Source of the DNA: Bacillota bacterium
GTDB lineage: Bacteria > Bacillota > Clostridia > Peptostreptococcales > Anaerovoracaceae
DNA length: 8,817 bases
Direction of reading: 5' to 3'
NCBI GenBank assembly: GCA_016286935.1
Contig: JAEEUO010000031.1
Coordinates: 1-8,817, forward strand
Part shown: positions 1-7,100 of the stretch, one piece after another
Position numbering within the stretch: position 1 is the stretch's first letter
Layout: the number at the start of each line of letters is the position of its first letter
The notes under the pieces: generated by a model
Seen by the model: the letters and a program-made list of their open reading frames with translations, nothing else
Told to the model about the DNA's origin: nothing
The model's database searches: none
Translations under genes and position numbers: made by a program

Positions 1-1030
1 CGCTGCGTTCCTCCCCGGAGAGCAGATCGCATTTATTGTAGACGACGACAGAATCCGTTTTTCCCGCGCCGATCTCGTCCAGAACGGTCCGCGTCACGTC
101 CATCTGGAATTGGTGCTCCGCGAACGAGGCGTCGACGACGTGGATCAGAAGGTCCGCCGTGGTGACCTCCTCGAGCGTCGCCTTAAACGCCTCGACGAGG
201 GAATGGGGAAGCTTGCTGACGAAGCCGACCGTGTCGACAAGGATGAATTCGTGGCCGTTCTCGAGGCGGATCTTCCGCTGGAACGTGTCGAGCGTCGCGA
301 AGAGCATGTTCTTTTCGAAGACGCTCTTTTCCTCTTTTTCCGCGTCGGACAGGAACCGGTTCATGATCGCCGATTTGCCCGAGTTCGTATAGCCGACGAG
401 CGCCGCGCACGGGATGCCGGCCTTTTCGCGGCGCGCGCGCTGGGTCCGGCGGTTCGCCTTGACCTCCGCGAGTTCCGAGCGGATCTCGTCCATGCGGTGT
501 TCGATGTGGCGGCGGTCCGTTTCGAGTTTCGTTTCGCCGGGGCCGCGCGTGCCGATGCCGCCGCCGAGGCGCGAGAGCGAACGGCCGAAGCCGGTCAGGC
601 GCGGGAGGCGGTAACGGAGCTGGGCGAGCTCGACCTGGAGCTTGCCCTCACGGGAGGACGCGCGCGACGCGAAGATATCGAGGATCAGGATCGTCCGGTC
701 GATGACCTTCGTGTCGAGCTGGTCCTCGAGGTTGCGGAGCTGCATCCCCGACAGTTCGTTGTCGAAGATGACGAGCGTCGCCTCGGTCGTACGGCAAAAC
801 TCCGCGAGTTCCTCCACCTTTCCGGTCCCGATGTACGTCGCGGTATTGGGTTTATCGAGATTCTGGGCCATCCGGCCGATCACGCGGACGCCGTCCGCCT
901 CCGCGAGCCCTTCGAGCTCGTCGAGGCTCCGGTCGGTCTTCGCCTCGTTCCCCTCCGTGTCGAGGGCGACGAGGATCGCGGTCTGTTCGCGTTCGGCGAC
1001 GACCTCGTTCCGGTCGTTAAATTGAATCAT
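1..1030 (-). CDS. hflX: GTPase HflX, C-terminus cut off by the window edge
   Basis: HflX is a translational GTPase-family protein that binds the 50S subunit and splits or rescues stalled ribosomes, notably under stress. I read 343 codons from the ATG at 1030 with no stop before the edge; family members are usually about 420 residues, so roughly the last 80 are missing. The N-terminal HflX domain (about 15-200) contains YIGTGKVEEL (66-75) and the family signature RLGGGIGTRGPGETKLE (154-170), followed by an Arg-rich helix. The G domain shows the P-loop GYTNSGKS (213-220), switch I region FATLDT (244-249), G3 DTVGF (266-270) and G4 NKCD (332-335). Switch I reads DTFQR where many HflX proteins have DPTTR, so it probably belongs to a divergent clade. 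The start is supported by GGAG (1037-1040) six bases upstream, inside codY. The 14-base overlap with codY indicates one transcript, so hflX is likely expressed from the codY promoter. Confidence 0.95.
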   Translation of the reverse strand, partial: MIQFNDRNEVVAEREQTAILVALDTEGNEAKTDRSLDELEGLAEADGVRVIGRMAQNLDKPNTATYIGTGKVEELAEFCRTTEATLVIFDNELSGMQLRNLEDQLDTKVIDRTILILDIFASRASSREGKLQVELAQLRYRLPRLTGFGRSLSRLGGGIGTRGPGETKLETDRRHIEHRMDEIRSELAEVKANRRTQRARREKAGIPCAALVGYTNSGKSAIMNRFLSDAEKEEKSVFEKNMLFATLDTFQRKIRLENGHEFILVDTVGFVSKLPHSLVEAFKATLEEVTTADLLIHVVDASFAEHQFQMDVTRTVLDEIGAGKTDSVVVYNKCDLLSGEERS

Positions 1031-1796
1031 GCAGTTCTCCGAGCAGATACTTGTTGAGGATCCGGATGTGGGTCCCCTTCATGCCGAGGGAGCGCGTCTC
1101 GATCACGCCGGCCGATTCGAGTTTCCGGAGCGCGTTGACGATCACGGAGCGGGTGATGCCGGAGCGGTCCGCGACCTTGCTCGCGACGAGCAGGCCGTCC
1201 GTCCCGTCGAGTTCGCGGAAGATCTCCGAGACGGCGCGGTTTTCGGAATACGACAGCGTTTCGATCGCCATCCGGACGTTCTCCCGCGCGCGCTTTTCCT
1301 GTTCCTCCTCGAGGAGGTTGCGGCGGCGGATCTCCAGGCCGATCACGGTCGCGCCGTACTCCGCGAGCACGAGGTCCTCGTCGGAGTATTCGGGCGAATA
1401 CCGCACGAGAAGGATCGTTCCGAGACGGCGGCTCTCGTTGACGATCGGGACGATCGTGTGCATCTTTCCGCTCGTCGCCTGGTCGTACTTGAACAGTTTG
1501 CGCGCGACGTCGTCGGTGATGTTCGCCTCGGTCTCGGTGACGGTCAGAAGCGCTTCGTTGTATTCGTTCGGGAAGAGTTCGCCGCCGCTCACGTTATCCG
1601 CGATCGTGACCGGGCGGTCTTCCGGCTTCTGGTAGTGGACGCCGAGGATCTTCCCGCGGCGGTTTAACAGATAGACGTTGGAATTCGTCACCTCGCTCAG
1701 GATCTGGGCAAGATCGTTGAAGGAAAACAGACCGGAAGAGCTTTCCTGAAGGACCCAGTTGAGTCTTCTCACCTTTTCGAGTATCGTCATGGCCAT
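1017..1796 (-). CDS. codY: CodY, GTP- and branched-chain-amino-acid-sensing global regulator
   Basis: CodY is a cytoplasmic DNA-binding repressor/activator that responds to isoleucine, leucine, valine and GTP and controls amino-acid synthesis, transport, competence and virulence genes in Bacillota. The 259-residue protein has the usual length. It shows an N-terminal GAF-like ligand domain (about 1-155, ending LAEYGATVIGLEI), a linker helix (about 157-183) and a C-terminal winged helix-turn-helix, ASKVADRSGITRSVIVNALR (205-224), then SLGMKGTHIRILN (236-248). S217 in the recognition helix corresponds to the serine phosphorylated in Bacillus CodY. The wing and helix are almost identical to Bacillus, but the effector loops (about 57-125) are not. 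The start at 1796 follows GGAGG (1803-1807) at six bases; a second ATG at 1790 is less well spaced. The gene has its own promoter, is insulated from topA by a terminator, and overlaps hflX downstream. Confidence 0.97.
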   Translation of the reverse strand: MAMTILEKVRRLNWVLQESSSGLFSFNDLAQILSEVTNSNVYLLNRRGKILGVHYQKPEDRPVTIADNVSGGELFPNEYNEALLTVTETEANITDDVARKLFKYDQATSGKMHTIVPIVNESRRLGTILLVRYSPEYSDEDLVLAEYGATVIGLEIRRRNLLEEEQEKRARENVRMAIETLSYSENRAVSEIFRELDGTDGLLVASKVADRSGITRSVIVNALRKLESAGVIETRSLGMKGTHIRILNKYLLGELHDSI

Positions 1797-1802
1797 ATCT
1801 TA

Positions 1803-1818
1803 CCTCCGTTCGAACGGA
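1803..1818 (-). promoter_or_regulatory. codY Shine-Dalgarno partly inside a perfect palindrome
   Basis: The codY ribosome-binding site GGAGG (1803-1807) shares its first three bases with a perfect 14-base palindrome, TCCGTTCGAACGGA (1805-1818). In the transcript this can fold as a 5-bp hairpin with a UCGA loop, pairing GGA of the Shine-Dalgarno. This could moderate translation, or the DNA palindrome could be a protein site. The palindrome is seen directly; its function is inference. Confidence 0.5.
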
Positions 1819-1860
1819 CAGCGCAGGGTGTGAGCAGCGAATGCGGCTCGTGATAAGTGT

Positions 1861-1889
1861 ATTATATAACAAATTGTTTTACACAACAA
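1861..1889 (-). promoter_or_regulatory. codY promoter, sigma-A type
   Basis: On the minus strand the -35 box TTGTTG (1884-1889) is separated by exactly 17 bases from a perfect -10 box TATAAT (1861-1866). Transcription should begin near 1854, giving a leader of about 58 bases before the codY ATG. The -35 box and spacer lie inside a cluster of inverted repeats, a plausible place for repression. hflX is probably transcribed from here too. Confidence 0.85.
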
Positions 1890-1912
1890 GAACAATTCGT
1901 AAAATTGTGTAA
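1872..1912. repeat. Overlapping inverted repeats around the codY -35 box
   Basis: Three interlocking repeats are visible: AATTGTT (1872-1878) with AACAATT (1891-1897); ACAATT (1892-1897) with AATTGT (1903-1908), five bases apart; and TTACACAA (1879-1886) with TTGTGTAA (1905-1912). They cover the -35 box and the upstream region of the codY promoter. On the minus strand, AATTTTACGAATTGT resembles the recalled CodY box AATTTTCWGAAAATT at 10 of 15 positions, so autoregulation is possible but unproven; another regulator could bind here. Confidence 0.55.
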
Positions 1913-1940
1913 TATTATGAAAACGATCTGCATTTCCGGC

Positions 1941-1973
1941 AAAATAAGACGGAGGCTCCGCAGAGCCCCCGTC
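1941..1973 (-). terminator. Rho-independent terminator of topA
   Basis: On the minus strand, 13 bases after the topA stop, GACGGGGGCTC pairs with GAGCCTCCGTC as an 11-bp stem (1948-1973) with one central G-U pair and a TGCG loop, followed by TTATTTT (1941-1947). It ends the topA transcript before the codY promoter, so codY is a separate transcription unit. Confidence 0.9.
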
Positions 1974-1986
1974 CGGGTTTCCGTAT

Positions 1987-4059
1987 TTATTTCTTGAAGT
2001 CACACTCCGGATTCGAGCAGACGCGCTTCGCGCCGCGTCCGCCGCGTTCGACGAGCAGCGAGCCGCACTTCGGGCACTTCTCGTTTACCGGCTTGTACCA
2101 GTAGACCTGTTTGCATTCCGGCCAGCCGGAGCACCCGTAGAACGTCTTGCCCTTCTTCGAGCGCTTCGCGACGATCTCCTTTCCGCAGACCGGGCAAAGG
2201 ACGCCGGTCTTTTTCTCGATCCGCTTCGTGTTTCGGCCCTCCGGATAGCCCGAGCAGGCGATGAAGTCGCCGAACCGTCCGTGGCGGATGACCATCGGGC
2301 GGCCGCAGACGTCGCAGAGCATATCGGTCCCGTCCTCGTTCTTCGCGAATTCGGGCGCGAGCTCGACGCGGCCCGCCTCGGCCGTCGCGGCCTTGACTTC
2401 CGGTTCGAACACGCGGTAGAAGTCGCGCACGACGTCCTTCCACGGGATCGCCTTACCCGTCTCGTCGGCGCCGTTCTCGATCGCGTCGAGGCGGTCTTCC
2501 ATCTGGGCCGTAAAGGCGGTATCGACGATGCGGGATTTTTGGAAGTGCTCCTCGATCAGCGCGGTGACGGCAAAACCGAGTTCGGTCGGCTTCAGCGTCT
2601 TCTTTTCACGCGTGACGTACGTGCGGTCGAGCAGAGTCGTGATGATCGTCGCGTACGTCGACGGGCGGCCGATGCCCTTCTCCTCGAGCTCGCGGACGAG
2701 CGCGGCCTCTGTGAAGCGGGACGGCGGTTCGGTGAAGCGCTGCTCGCTCTTCACGTCGGACAGTTTGAGCGTTTCGCCGGGGGTAAGGACGGGGATCGCC
2801 TTCTCCTCATCCTCTTCGGACTTGACGGAGTAGACCTTAAGGAATCCGTCGAACAGGAGGTGCGAGCCCTTCGCCTTCAGGCCGTAGACGACGAAATCGA
2901 TCGAAGCCGTTCCGTCGTTGTAGACGGCCGCCTTCATCTGGCTCGCCATAAAGCGGCTCCAGATCAGCGTGTAGAGTTTCACGGAATCACGGTCGGTCGT
3001 CCGGAGATCCTCGGGACGGAGTCCGGGCGTCGCGGGCCGGATCGCTTCGTGGGCATCCTGGACGCCGGATTTCCGGTTCGCGTAGACGTTGTTTCCCTGG
3101 TAATCGGCGCCGTACGTTTCGCCGATGAACGCGAGCGCGGCGCGCTTTGCCTCGTCCGAGACGCGAAGCGAGTCGGTGCGCATGTAGGTGATCAGACCGC
3201 TCTCGTAAAGGTGCTGGGCGACGTTCATCGTCCGCTTCGTCGTAAAGCCGAGGCGGATCGAAGCGTCCTGCTGGAGCGAGGAGGTGTTGTAGGGCGGGAA
3301 CGGCTTCTTCAGGCGTTCCTTCTCCTCGTACGAGCGGACCGTATAAGCGCCCGCCTTCAGCGCCTCGACGACGGCGGCGGCTTCTTCGCCGTTCGTGACG
3401 GTGTATTTCTTTCCGTTCTTCTCCGCGAGCCGGGCAGCGAACTTCGAACGGCCCTTCTCGAGGATGGACTGGATCGTCCAGTATTCCTCGGGGACGAACG
3501 CGTTGATCTTTTCCTCGCGCTCGCAGAGGATCTTCAGAGCGGCGGACTGGACGCGGCCGGCGGAGAGGCCCCTGCGGACCTTCTTCCAGAGGATCGGGCT
3601 GATCTCGTAGCCGACGAGGCGGTCGAGAACGCGGCGCGCCTGCTGGGCGTCGACGAGGTTCCGGTCGATCGGGCGCGGGTTCTTGAGCGCGGCCTGGACG
3701 GTCCCTTTTGTGATCTCGTTGAATTCCACGCGGTTCGCGTCGGAAGGATCGAGGCCGAGGAGCGTCGCGAGGTGCCAGGAGATCGCTTCGCCTTCGCGGT
3801 CGGGGTCCGTCGCGAGAAAGATCTTCGAGGCGTCCTTCGCGGCGTCGCGGAGCGCCTTGATGTCGTCGGCCTTTCCGCGGATGTTGATGTACTGGGGCTC
3901 GAAATCGTTGGCGATATCGATGCCGATCCGGCTCTTCGGAAGGTCGCGGACATGGCCCTTCGAGGCGATGACGCGGTACTTCGAGCCGAGGTATTTTTCG
4001 ATCGTCTTCGCCTTCGACGGCGACTCGACGATGACGAGGTTTTTCTTGGTGTCTGCCAT
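1987..4059 (-). CDS. topA: DNA topoisomerase I (type IA)
   Basis: TopA relaxes negative supercoils by cutting one strand through a 5'-phosphotyrosine link, using Mg2+. The 690 residues match the usual bacterial length. The TOPRIM domain opens with IVESPSKAKTIEKYLG (10-25; E12) and carries the acidic triad region DPDREGE (85-91). The DNA-gate region includes LSAGRVQSAALKILCERE (165-182), and the catalytic tyrosine is Y292 in LITYMRTDS. The C-terminus holds three zinc-ribbon units: C582/C585/C602, C622/C625/C643/C649 and C662/C665/C681/C686. The first lacks its fourth cysteine: SGYPEG has G608 where the family usually has Cys, and GGC versus TGC is a single-base difference. The ATG at 4059 follows GGAG at six bases. 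The gene has its own promoter (4115-4143) and terminator, so it is a single-gene unit between dprA and codY, although readthrough from dprA is possible because I see no terminator there. Confidence 0.98.
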   Translation of the reverse strand: MADTKKNLVIVESPSKAKTIEKYLGSKYRVIASKGHVRDLPKSRIGIDIANDFEPQYINIRGKADDIKALRDAAKDASKIFLATDPDREGEAISWHLATLLGLDPSDANRVEFNEITKGTVQAALKNPRPIDRNLVDAQQARRVLDRLVGYEISPILWKKVRRGLSAGRVQSAALKILCEREEKINAFVPEEYWTIQSILEKGRSKFAARLAEKNGKKYTVTNGEEAAAVVEALKAGAYTVRSYEEKERLKKPFPPYNTSSLQQDASIRLGFTTKRTMNVAQHLYESGLITYMRTDSLRVSDEAKRAALAFIGETYGADYQGNNVYANRKSGVQDAHEAIRPATPGLRPEDLRTTDRDSVKLYTLIWSRFMASQMKAAVYNDGTASIDFVVYGLKAKGSHLLFDGFLKVYSVKSEEDEEKAIPVLTPGETLKLSDVKSEQRFTEPPSRFTEAALVRELEEKGIGRPSTYATIITTLLDRTYVTREKKTLKPTELGFAVTALIEEHFQKSRIVDTAFTAQMEDRLDAIENGADETGKAIPWKDVVRDFYRVFEPEVKAATAEAGRVELAPEFAKNEDGTDMLCDVCGRPMVIRHGRFGDFIACSGYPEGRNTKRIEKKTGVLCPVCGKEIVAKRSKKGKTFYGCSGWPECKQVYWYKPVNEKCPKCGSLLVERGGRGAKRVCSNPECDFKK

Positions 4060-4114
4060 ACGTTTCTCCGAAATCCTTTATAGATGTAGAAACCGTTTGC
4101 CGGTAACGCGTATG

Positions 4115-4143
4115 ATTATACGGTCGGCCTTTCCGTTTGGCAA
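4115..4143 (-). promoter_or_regulatory. topA promoter, sigma-A type
   Basis: On the minus strand TTGCCA (4138-4143, five of six consensus bases) is followed after exactly 17 bases by TATAAT (4115-4120). Predicted transcription start is near 4108, giving a leader of about 49 bases before the topA ATG. It sits in the 122-base gap between dprA and topA, and no convincing dprA terminator was found in that gap. Confidence 0.87.
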
Positions 4144-4181
4144 GTCTTTTTTCAATTCCCTTCCCGCGGCGCTCTCTCCGG

Positions 4182-5060
4182 TCACGCCGTCAGGAACACG
4201 CGGCCGTAGTCGGAGCAGACGACGCCGCGGATCTCCATGTACGTCAGAACGGCCGCGAGATCGCCCGGATTCATCGCCGTTTTCACCGCGAGCGCGTCGA
4301 CGGTCAACTCGCCCTCCTCCCGCAGGATCTTATAGATCCGCGCCTCGTCGCGGTTCAGCTTCACGGTCAGCCGCTTCTCCTTCACCGCGTCGCGCGCCTC
4401 AAGCCCGACGAGGTCGAGGATATCGTCGAACGACGTCAGGATCATCGCGCCGTCGCGGATGAGTTTGTTGCAGCCGTAGCTGAAGACCTGGTTGAGATTG
4501 CCCGGGACGGCGAGGACCTCGCGGCCCTGCTGGACGGCGTGGTCGGCAGTGATCAGGGAGCCGCTCTTCAGCGCCGCCTCGACGACGATGACGCCGCCCG
4601 AGAGGCCGGAAATGATCCGGTTTCGGGCCGGGAAGGTCATGGGGAGCGGATGGGTCCCGGGCTCAAGTTCGCTGATCACAGCACCCTTCTCCGGGATCCG
4701 TTCGTAGAGTTTCCGGTTCGATTCCGGATAGCAGACGTCGACGCCCGAGCCGAGCACGGCGATCGTCCTTCCGCCGCCGTCGAGCGCGCCGCGGTGGGCT
4801 TCGGCGTCGATCCCGGAGGCCATGCCGGAGACGACTGTGATCCCGTAGGACGCGGCGCGCTTTCCGAGTTCATACGCGCACCACGCGCCGTACGGGCTCG
4901 CCTTCCGCGTCCCGACGATCGCGACGCACGCCGTCTTCAGGACGGCCGGGTCGCCCGCGACGTACAGGACGGCCGGAGGCTTCGGTATCGAGGCGAGGGC
5001 GGTCGGATACGCCGCGTCGCCGTTTCGGATCGTAACGTATTTCAGCATCGTTCTTCTCAT
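4182..5060 (-). CDS. dprA: DNA-processing protein DprA (Smf)
   Basis: DprA binds single-stranded DNA entering the cell during transformation and loads RecA on it; many non-transforming bacteria also carry it. The 292 residues are close to the Bacillus length. The Rossmann-like core shows AIVGTRKAS (47-55), VVSGMASGIDAEAHRGAL (76-93), IAVLGSGVDVCYP (100-112), TFPARNRIISGLS (142-154), an Ala- and Ser-rich stretch with SGSLITADHA (166-175), and AVPGN (184-188). A winged-helix-like tail (about 230-292) follows, as in DprA proteins with a DNA-binding C-terminus. The ATG at 5060 overlaps the comM TGA as ATGA and has no clear Shine-Dalgarno, which suits translational coupling. Met5 at 5048 follows purine-rich GAGAAG and is an alternative start giving 288 residues. 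It is the last gene of the probable yraN-comM-dprA operon. Confidence 0.96.
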   Translation of the reverse strand: MRRTMLKYVTIRNGDAAYPTALASIPKPPAVLYVAGDPAVLKTACVAIVGTRKASPYGAWCAYELGKRAASYGITVVSGMASGIDAEAHRGALDGGGRTIAVLGSGVDVCYPESNRKLYERIPEKGAVISELEPGTHPLPMTFPARNRIISGLSGGVIVVEAALKSGSLITADHAVQQGREVLAVPGNLNQVFSYGCNKLIRDGAMILTSFDDILDLVGLEARDAVKEKRLTVKLNRDEARIYKILREEGELTVDALAVKTAMNPGDLAAVLTYMEIRGVVCSDYGRVFLTA

Positions 5061-6571
5061 TCGGTGCGGTAGCGGATCGCCTCGGCGATGTGGCGCGCGT
5101 CGATCGCGTCGACGTTTTCGAGATCGGCGACGGTCCGGGCGACCTTGAGGATCTTCCCGTACGCGCGCGCCGAAAGACGGAGGCGCGAAAACGCGTTCTC
5201 GAGCAGCGCCTCGCCCTCCGCCGTCGGACGGCAGAACTGTTTGATCTCGCGGGCGGTGAGCTCCGCGTTCCGCTTCGTCCGCCTTCCCGCGTAGCGCGCG
5301 TTCTGGATCTCCACGGCGCGGAGGACGGATTTTCGCATCTCTTCAGAGGAGCGCGGTCCCGCGTCGCCGCTCGCGGACAGATCGGCGTACTTCACGCGGC
5401 CGACGTGGATCCGGAGATCGATCCGGTCCATGATCGGCCCGGAAAGGCGCGCGCGGTAGCGGCGGATCTCGCCGGGAGAACACGTACAGGCGATCTCGGG
5501 ATCGCCGAAATAGCCGCACGGGCAGGGATTGCACGCCGCGGCGAGCAGGAAATCGGACGGATACGCGACCGTATCGGTCAGGCGCGTCAGAACGATCCGC
5601 TTCGATTCGAGCGGCTCGCGCAGCGCCTCGAGGACGTGGCGGTCGTATTCCGGGAACTCGTCGAGGAAGAGGACGCCTTTGTGGGCGAGGGAGATCTCGC
5701 CGGGACGCGGCGAGACGCCTCCGCCGATCAGGGCTGTGATCGGGACGGTGTGGTGGGGTTCGCGGAACGGCCGCGCGCGGACGTAGCCGCCCGTCCCCTT
5801 CAGTTCCCCCGCGACGGAGTAGAGCATCGTCACCTCGAGGCGCTCGTCGGGCGTCATCGGCGGCAGGATCCCCGGCAGGCAGCGGACCATCATCGTCTTC
5901 CCCGATCCGGGCGTACCGGAGAGGAGGATCGCGTGGTTTCCCGCGGCGGCGACCTCGAAGGCGCGCTTCGCCGCTTCCTGGCCGCGCACGTCCGCGAAAT
6001 CGGAAAGAGCGGCATCCGCTTCGACAGGCGCCGTTTCGAGCCGCGCCCCTTCCGGTACGACGCCGTTTTTCAGGTCCTCCGCGAGTTCGGCGAGCGAACG
6101 GACGGGATAGACCGCGATGTCCTCAAGAAGAGAGACCTCCTCCGCGTTCCCCTCCGGCAGATAGATCCGGCGGATCCCCTTTTTCCGGAGGCCGGCCGCG
6201 AGCGCGAGCGCGCCGCGGATCGGATAGATCTTCCCGTCGAGCGAGAGCTCGCCGAGGAACGCGCATCCCTTCAGCATCGCGGCCGGGATCTTCCCGTCGG
6301 CGGCTAATATCCCGAGCGCGATCGGAAGGTCGAACTGGGTCCCCTCCTTCCGCTGGTTCGCGGGCGAGAGGTTCACGGTGATCTTCTTTTCGGGGAACGA
6401 ATAGCCCGAATTCGCGATCGCGCGGTGGATCCGCTCCCCCGCCTCGCGGATCGACGTCGAGGGAAGGCCGGTGAGCAGAAACGCGGGGAGGCCCGCGGAG
6501 AGGTCCGTTTCGACGCGCACCGGGATCCCTTCGATCCCCTTCAGCGTCGCGGAGATGATCTTTGCGTACAT
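5057..6571 (-). CDS. comM: ComM/YifB family AAA+ ATPase (Mg-chelatase-like)
   Basis: ComM is, in transforming species such as Vibrio, a hexameric DNA helicase that promotes branch migration while incoming DNA recombines with the chromosome; the Bacillota orthologue is usually called YifB. The 504 residues are full length. An N-terminal Lon-protease-like (ChlI) domain spans about 20-170, with VNLSPANQRKEGTQFDLPIA (66-85). The ATPase core has Walker A GTPGSGKT (219-226), Walker B VLFLDE (300-305) and SGPIMDRIDLRIHV (377-390). A cysteine cluster C347/C350/C352 with C362/C364, typical of the family, could bind metal. The C-terminal helical domain covers about 400-504. The start MYAKI fits the family; the Shine-Dalgarno is weak (AAAGG about 11 bases upstream). 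The 64-base gap to yraN has no terminator or clear promoter, and the gene shares ATGA with dprA, supporting one operon. Confidence 0.95.
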   Translation of the reverse strand: MYAKIISATLKGIEGIPVRVETDLSAGLPAFLLTGLPSTSIREAGERIHRAIANSGYSFPEKKITVNLSPANQRKEGTQFDLPIALGILAADGKIPAAMLKGCAFLGELSLDGKIYPIRGALALAAGLRKKGIRRIYLPEGNAEEVSLLEDIAVYPVRSLAELAEDLKNGVVPEGARLETAPVEADAALSDFADVRGQEAAKRAFEVAAAGNHAILLSGTPGSGKTMMVRCLPGILPPMTPDERLEVTMLYSVAGELKGTGGYVRARPFREPHHTVPITALIGGGVSPRPGEISLAHKGVLFLDEFPEYDRHVLEALREPLESKRIVLTRLTDTVAYPSDFLLAAACNPCPCGYFGDPEIACTCSPGEIRRYRARLSGPIMDRIDLRIHVGRVKYADLSASGDAGPRSSEEMRKSVLRAVEIQNARYAGRRTKRNAELTAREIKQFCRPTAEGEALLENAFSRLRLSARAYGKILKVARTVADLENVDAIDARHIAEAIRYRTE

Positions 6572-6635
6572 TGATTTTTCAACCTTTCAGGGTCGTTTTC
6601 GCATTTTTGTTTAATCGGGCCGTTTTGGTTTTTCT

Positions 6636-7094
6636 TTACGAAAAAGCGTTGCGGGTGTGGCGGAGATACGTCCGGCCGTCCAGAAAGAGGATCTCGATCA
6701 CGTCGTACCGGCACGGCACGTTCTCCAGCCCGAAGCGTTTCGCGTAGAGGCGGGCGGCTTTGAGGAGGTGGCGCTGTTTTTCCGCCGTCACCGCGAGCGA
6801 GGGAACGCCGTACGAAAGGTTGTTCCGCGCCTTCACCTCGACGAAGACGACCGTCGGAAGCGCCCTTCCGTCTTCCGCGTCATCCGGCTCCTTTACAGCC
6901 ACGATGTCGATCTCGCCGCTCCGGCAGCGGAAGTTCCGCTCCACGATCCGGTACCCGCACCGTTCCAGGTACCTGGAAGCCGTTTTTTCGCCTCTCTCGC
7001 CGACTTTTTGGTTCCTGGCGGGTCTTTTCCCGTCCGGGGCCTTTTCGTGCGTCAAATCGCCTGTTTTTCGGTCTTTCGCCTCTTCTGGTTTCAT
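6636..7094 (-). CDS. yraN: UPF0102 (YraN) nuclease-fold protein
   Basis: YraN proteins have a PD-(D/E)XK restriction-endonuclease-like fold; their cellular role is not firmly established, but they usually sit beside comM and dprA. From the ATG at 7094 the product has 152 residues. After a charged, low-complexity extension of about 27 residues the domain begins with QKVGERGEKTASRYLE. The active-site pattern is intact: GEIDIV (60-65; D63) and VFVEVKARN (83-91; E86, K88), followed by RYDVIEI (129-135). The family is usually about 120 residues, so the extension is extra. An upstream in-frame ATG at 7133 would add MLALPFSIVYNAA. I prefer 7094 because 7133 lies upstream of the best promoter, but 7094 has no Shine-Dalgarno and would fall at or near the transcript start. 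A TTG at 7055 after CAGGCGAT is a third possibility. Confidence 0.9.
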   Translation of the reverse strand: MKPEEAKDRKTGDLTHEKAPDGKRPARNQKVGERGEKTASRYLERCGYRIVERNFRCRSGEIDIVAVKEPDDAEDGRALPTVVFVEVKARNNLSYGVPSLAVTAEKQRHLLKAARLYAKRFGLENVPCRYDVIEILFLDGRTYLRHTRNAFS

Positions 7095-7100
7095 AGCCGC

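Noticed and set aside
110..1057. 315-codon plus-strand frame opposite hflX
   Set aside because: Antisense shadow of a clearly recognisable HflX; low-complexity composition and no domain.
1594..2003. Two short minus-strand frames across the codY upstream region
   Set aside because: They cross the topA terminator, the codY promoter and the codY start, and look like chance frames in regulatory DNA.
2281..4083. 600-codon open frame on the plus strand, antisense to topA
   Set aside because: It mirrors topA exactly and shows no family motif; its Arg-, Asp- and Val-rich composition is what the complement of GC-rich codons gives when TTA, CTA and TCA codons are rare. topA has full motifs.
4144..4181. 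Possible dprA terminator just after its stop codon
   Set aside because: GC-rich stretch followed by A-rich rather than T-rich sequence on the minus strand, with no good stem; not called.
4137..5072. 311-codon plus-strand frame opposite dprA
   Set aside because: Complement of dprA with no recognisable motif or supporting ribosome-binding site.
5090..6307. 405-codon plus-strand frame opposite comM
   Set aside because: Same antisense shadow effect; comM carries intact Walker motifs on the minus strand.
6572..6635. Possible terminator or promoter between yraN and comM
   Set aside because: No stem longer than a few bases and no -10/-35 pair at proper spacing; treated as an operon gap.
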